Source: Methylorubrum populi
Lineage (GTDB): Bacteria; Pseudomonadota; Alphaproteobacteria; Rhizobiales; Beijerinckiaceae
DNA: 64,000 nucleotides
Reading direction: 5' to 3'
Assembly (NCBI GenBank): GCA_036946625.1
Contig: JAQIIU010000003.1
Span: 569,961-633,960, forward strand
The position numbers and the translations under genes were made by a program. Below are positions 60,581 to 64,000 of the stretch, in pieces. The notes beneath the pieces are model-generated. The model was not told the origin of the DNA, made no database searches, and worked only from the letters and a program-made list of their open reading frames with translations. Numbering within the stretch: position 1 is the stretch's first letter; each line of letters begins with the position of its first letter.

Positions 60581-61981
60581 ATGAGCGAGACCGAGATGAG
60601 CCAGTCCTTCGACGTCGACCTGTTCGTGATCGGCGGCGGTTCGGGCGGGGTGCGGGCGGCCCGCATCGCCGCCGGCCACGGCGCGCGGGTGATGCTGGCG
60701 GAAGAAGACCGCGTCGGCGGCACCTGCGTGATCCGCGGCTGCGTGCCGAAGAAGCTGATGGTCTATGCCGGCCGCTTCACCGACGCGTTCGAGGACGCCG
60801 CCGGCTTCGGCTGGCGCCTGGAGCCGCCCTCCTTCGACTGGACCGCCCTGAAGCGCGCCCGCGACGCCGAGGTGGCGCGGCTGGAGGGCATCTACGGGCG
60901 CAACCTCGCGAGCGCCGGCGTCGCGGTGGTGGCCGACCGAGCGGTGATCGAGGATGCGCACACGGTGCGCCTCGTCGACGCCGACCGGCGCGTGAGCGCG
61001 CGGGTCATCCTGATCGCGACCGGCGCGACGCCGGTGCGCGAGCCGGTCATCCCCGGCGCGGAACTCGCCATCGACTCGAACGGCGTGTTCGAACTGGAGC
61101 GCCGGCCCGAGCGCATCCTCGTCGTCGGCGGCGGCTACATCGCCGTCGAGTTCGCCGGCGTCTTCGCCGGCCTCGGCTCGAAGACGACGCTGCTGCACCG
61201 GGGCAAGAGCCTGCTGCGCGGCTTCGACCCGGAGATCGCGACCGCGCTCGGCGAGGCTTACGCCCAGCGGATGGACCTGCGCCTGGAGCGTACCGTCGAG
61301 CGCCTGGAGCGCGACGGCGATGCGATCCGCGCGACCTTGGGCGACGGCCAAGACCTCACCGTCGACTGCGTGCTGATGGCCACCGGCCGGCGCCCGAACG
61401 TCGCGGGTCTCGGCCTGGAAAAGGTCGGCATCGGGCTCGACGTGCGCGGCGCGATCCCCGTCGAGGCGGATTCGCGCACCCGCGTGCCCTCGATCTACGC
61501 GATCGGCGACGTGAACGGCCGCGCGGCGCTGACCCCCGTCGCGATCCGCGAGGGCCACGCCTTCGCCGACACGGTGTTCGGCGGCAAACCCTGGTGCGTC
61601 GATCACCGCCTGATCGCCACCGCCGTGTTCTCGACGCCGGAGATCGGCGTGATCGGCCACAACGAGGACGTGGCGCGGCGCTGCTACGAGGCGATCGACG
61701 TCTACAAGGCGAGCTTCCGCCCGATGAAGGCGACGCTCTCGGGCCGCGACGAGCGGGTGCTGATGAAGCTCTTGGTCGACCGCGCCAGCGACCGGGTGGT
61801 CGGCGTCCACGTGATGGGGCCGGATGCCGGCGAGATCATCCAGGCGGTCGGCATCGCCGTCACCATGGGTGCGACCAAGGCCGATTTCGACCGCACCATC
61901 GCCGTGCATCCGACGCTCGGCGAGGAACTGGTGACGATGCGCACGCCGTTCGTGGTCAAGCATCCGGTCGGGGTGGGGTAG
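60581..61981 (+). CDS. gor: Glutathione-disulfide reductase
   Basis: Reduces GSSG with NADPH. 466 residues: FVIGGGSGGVRAARIAAGHG (FAD), VGGTCVIRGCVPKKLMVYAG with the redox-active Cys pair, ILVVGGGYIAVEFAGVFAGL and HRGKSLLRGFD (NADPH site), IYAIGDVNGRAALTPVA and the C-terminal IAVHPTLGEELVTM with the catalytic His-Glu. GTG at 60563 is an alternative start. Supports formaldehyde and oxidative stress handling. Confidence 0.95.
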   Translation: MSETEMSQSFDVDLFVIGGGSGGVRAARIAAGHGARVMLAEEDRVGGTCVIRGCVPKKLMVYAGRFTDAFEDAAGFGWRLEPPSFDWTALKRARDAEVARLEGIYGRNLASAGVAVVADRAVIEDAHTVRLVDADRRVSARVILIATGATPVREPVIPGAELAIDSNGVFELERRPERILVVGGGYIAVEFAGVFAGLGSKTTLLHRGKSLLRGFDPEIATALGEAYAQRMDLRLERTVERLERDGDAIRATLGDGQDLTVDCVLMATGRRPNVAGLGLEKVGIGLDVRGAIPVEADSRTRVPSIYAIGDVNGRAALTPVAIREGHAFADTVFGGKPWCVDHRLIATAVFSTPEIGVIGHNEDVARRCYEAIDVYKASFRPMKATLSGRDERVLMKLLVDRASDRVVGVHVMGPDAGEIIQAVGIAVTMGATKADFDRTIAVHPTLGEELVTMRTPFVVKHPVGVG

Positions 61982-62081
61982 GACAACCGGCCCGAGGGCG
62001 CCTCTCTCGAGACGCCCCCTCGAACGCAGCAGCGCCGCATCGCTCGGCGGGTTTCGATCGGTCGCTTACTTCGCGGGTCGC

Positions 62082-62864
62082 TTACTTCGCAGTCTTGGCC
62101 TCGTGCGACGAGCCTGCATTTTGTGCGTTCGTCTTCGCATCCGTCGCGTGAGCCGCCTTTTGCGGGAGACCGACCGCGTCGATCACGTCGAAGCGCATCC
62201 GATCCTCCGCGGTTTTCAGCAGCGCGTTCGCCTCGTAGTACTTGCCCTGCTCGATCAGCGCTGCGGCCTGATCGATATCCGTCGCGGTCTTGTCGAGCGG
62301 CAAGACCGCCATGATGAAGTTGACATCGACGTCGGCAAGCTTGAGTTTTTCCAGCGCGGCCTTCTTGTCTCCCTTCATGAGGCTCTTGTTCGCGTCCGTC
62401 ACCGCGGAGGCCTTGGCTGGCGTCGCCTGGAAATCCTCGCCGAGCGTCAGTTGCGCATCGACCGGGAGCCAGGCGATCTGCTCCGATGAGGGAATCTTCT
62501 TGTCGGGCGTTTTGTCCGTCGCTTTGGCCGAAGCCGACAGGTCGGCCGGTGTCTTGAGGTCGGCCTCCGCCTTGTTGAACACGGCGTCGTCCGTCTTCGC
62601 CTTCGCCAGCGCCGCCTTGGCTTTGCCGATGAAGTCCTTCGCCTGGGCGGGGGCGGCATCGAAGATGGCGACGCGGGCGAGGTGCATGTCGCGGAACGCC
62701 TGAGCGCCGTCCTTCGAGAGCTTGCCGACATCCTTGTCGACGGCCTTCTGGGCCGGTGTCTCCTTCGTGACCGCCGGCGGCGTTGCCTGCTCGGCAGCGA
62801 GGGCCGCACCACCCAGAACAGTCGTCGCCAAGAGGGCGACAGCAAGGGATCTCCGGTAGGACAT
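62082..62864 (-). CDS. YfdX family exported protein
   Basis: 260 residues: signal peptide LAVALLATTVLGGAALAAEQ, then AVDKDVGKLSKDGAQAFRDM, HLARVAIFDAAPAQAKDFIG, ending DIDQAAALIEQGKYYEANAL, LKTAEDRMRFDVIDAVGLP, which matches YfdX (a helical periplasmic protein linked to acid stress in enterics). Lys/Ala-rich. Its upstream 62865-63174 is A/T-rich. Confidence 0.85.
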   Translation of the reverse strand: MSYRRSLAVALLATTVLGGAALAAEQATPPAVTKETPAQKAVDKDVGKLSKDGAQAFRDMHLARVAIFDAAPAQAKDFIGKAKAALAKAKTDDAVFNKAEADLKTPADLSASAKATDKTPDKKIPSSEQIAWLPVDAQLTLGEDFQATPAKASAVTDANKSLMKGDKKAALEKLKLADVDVNFIMAVLPLDKTATDIDQAAALIEQGKYYEANALLKTAEDRMRFDVIDAVGLPQKAAHATDAKTNAQNAGSSHEAKTAK

Positions 62865-63174
62865 GGCAAGTCCAATCTTGGTTTGGTTGCTTTCATTTGT
62901 TTGTGTCGAGTGTCGTCGCTCGACTTATATTAAAGTCCTGCCGGAAAACCCCGTTGCCGAAGTAAAGGATTAAAATATGTTAATGTTCTCTCCGCCTGAG
63001 GGATCGGTTGAAGGCGCCCGTCGTCATCGAATCCGACCGAGGCCACGGAGAGTGCCGGTCGGCTCCGTGCCTTCACGAGGCATCGGTGACGGATCCGAAA
63101 TCGTCGCCGAACGGAGCTTCGAAGTCGCCGTCGCAACCCTTCTGCCGCACCGTCTCGTCTGCCGGATGAGGCCG
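62865..63174. other. Intergenic region upstream of the YfdX gene
   Basis: 310 bp with an A/T-rich stretch (TTAAAATATGTTAATG near 62970) that could hold the minus-strand promoter. No EcfG-type GGAAC box, repeat or gene was recognised. Confidence 0.4.
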
Positions 63175-63999
63175 CTACTCCGCCGCCGGCAGGCTCAGCG
63201 ACAGCAGCCGCGCGGTGCGCGTCCGCCCGCCGTTTCCCGGCTCACCCCCCGGCTCGAAGGCCCGGCGGCCGTCGTCCAGGGCGCCGTTGACCGCGTCGAT
63301 GGCGAGGATCAGGGCGCTGATCATCCGCGAGTCGATGCTGCGCTCGCGGGCCTGCCTCACCACGTCGGCGATGAGCGCGTCGGTCTCGTGGGTCAGCGTT
63401 TCGAGGGCGGCGGCCGACTGTGCCGTGCGGGCCTCCGCCAGGATGTCGAGCAGCCGGTCGAGGATCACGTCGATGCGCTCGCGCCGCTTGCGGGCGAGCC
63501 GCTGGCCGAGCCACGCCACGCCCGAGCCCAGCGTGCCGCCGAAGAAGGCGAACAGGTAGATCCAGTCCTCGTAGCGGTCGAGGAAGGTCTGCTGCTCGCG
63601 CTCGAAGTAGTCGACCGCGCCGGGGTGGTTGGGGAGCTGGGCGCTCGTGGCGGTGACGGTGGTGTCGTAGTCCGGCGGCTTCATCTGGTGGGCGATCGGC
63701 GCGGCGGCGGCGAGCCGCGAGCGCCATTCGAACAGGTGCTGCACGACCGAAGCGACGGCCACGCGGCTCACCGCGCCGCGGGCCATCAGGCGATAGGAGA
63801 CGCCCACGGTCTCGACATCCTCCTCCGGCCGCTTCGGCCGCCCGCCGAAGGTGCCCGCGGACAGGGTGACCGCCTGGAGCGCCGGCATGCGCTGCACGAT
63901 CGCCTTGCCGTCCGGCACGCTGACGAGGGTGACCTTGCGTTCCGGCGAGGCCGCCTCGACCGCGCGCAGCATGCCCTGCGCCGGCTTGGCGGTGGGGGA
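63175..63999 (-). CDS. TAXI-type TRAP transporter solute-binding protein, C-terminal part
   Basis: The frame enters from the right edge. RKVTLVSVPDGKAIVQRMPA, ETVGVSYRLMARGAVSRVAV and ASVVQHLFEWRSRLAAAAPI fit the end of a TAXI solute-binding domain. A membrane helix follows (WIYLFAFFGGTLGSGVAWLG), then a basic helical cytoplasmic tail. TAXI proteins with a C-terminal membrane anchor are known in proteobacteria. The N-terminus lies outside the window. Confidence 0.7.
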   Translation of the reverse strand, partial: SPTAKPAQGMLRAVEAASPERKVTLVSVPDGKAIVQRMPALQAVTLSAGTFGGRPKRPEEDVETVGVSYRLMARGAVSRVAVASVVQHLFEWRSRLAAAAPIAHQMKPPDYDTTVTATSAQLPNHPGAVDYFEREQQTFLDRYEDWIYLFAFFGGTLGSGVAWLGQRLARKRRERIDVILDRLLDILAEARTAQSAAALETLTHETDALIADVVRQARERSIDSRMISALILAIDAVNGALDDGRRAFEPGGEPGNGGRTRTARLLSLSLPAAE

Positions 64000-64000
64000 G

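Noticed and set aside
62865..63000. EcfG (general stress) promoter before the YfdX gene
   Set aside because: No GGAAC box with a correctly spaced CGTT was found on the minus strand.
1..64000. CRISPR array
   Set aside because: The repeats seen (R, A, B, C) are dispersed palindromes, not regularly spaced short direct repeats, and no cas gene is present.

Overview
The window is high-GC alphaproteobacterial chromosome. The best fit is a Methylobacterium/Methylorubrum-type methylotroph. The reasons are a metal-independent NAD formate dehydrogenase, a metXW pair, bacterioferritin with bacterioferredoxin, a very high-GC housekeeping background, and many short palindromic elements of the kind that crowd those genomes. 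This is inference from gene content; no rRNA or complete tRNA is present.

Region 1 (1-11.9 kb) is a decaying accessory zone. It opens with an IS66 element whose transposase is broken and fused to the remains of moeA. A ModE-like regulator, a perfect ModE-type palindrome, a chimeric ORF and a DUF2478 remnant follow, so this looks like the wreck of a molybdenum/respiratory locus. Next come an avidin-like protein, a small membrane ORF, and a co-directional LysR - formate dehydrogenase - HPP set. A chimeric integrase/cytochrome ORF stands beside a 47-bp copy of the 3' half of tRNA-Gly(CCC), which is a probable island attachment scar. Nested palindromic elements, a second integrase fragment, two small secreted proteins and a dead IS630 copy complete the zone.

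Region 2 (11.9-35.9 kb) is mostly chromosomal core: ggt, plsC, a BrnT/BrnA module, metX-metW-NTPase, msrB-msrA, bfr-bfd, a universal stress protein, an acyltransferase, a DUF4142 protein, beta-carbonic anhydrase, Nudix, DUF429 (frameshifted), dUTPase, a soluble chemotaxis-type transducer with PilZ, TetR, DUF1330, VOC, pyrF, a uracil-DNA glycosylase, a ParDE module and zwf. It is peppered with a roughly 170-bp repeat family (called R here). R copies supply the stop codons of several genes, and one copy splits the ParD antitoxin.

Region 3 (36.1-43.6 kb) is a tightly coupled five-gene operon: SWIM zinc-finger protein, DUF5691, MoxR-type AAA+ ATPase, DUF5682 and a VWA protein. Three of its four junctions are overlapping start/stop codons and the other gap is 7 bp. 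It looks like one multi-protein machine of unknown purpose and is the strongest candidate for an uncharacterised system.

Region 4 (46.5-52.5 kb) is a large perfect inverted repeat. Two identical 2573-bp units, each with a tyrosine recombinase and an IS91-type HUH transposase, face each other around an 890-bp A+T-rich centre carrying one aminoglycoside-nucleotidyltransferase-like gene. It behaves like a composite transposon with a possible resistance cargo.

Region 5 (52.7-64 kb) returns to core genes: a DsbA-fold isomerase, argG, an unknown protein, a five-hairpin array, gph, rpiA, a DUF2059 protein, an O-antigen-ligase-like protein, glutathione reductase, a YfdX protein and the C-terminal part of a TAXI-type solute-binding protein that runs off the window.

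A recurring theme is small-scale genome damage. Three genes (IS66 transposase, IS630 transposase, DUF429) are each frameshifted by a short perfect tandem duplication (7, 20 and 13 bp).
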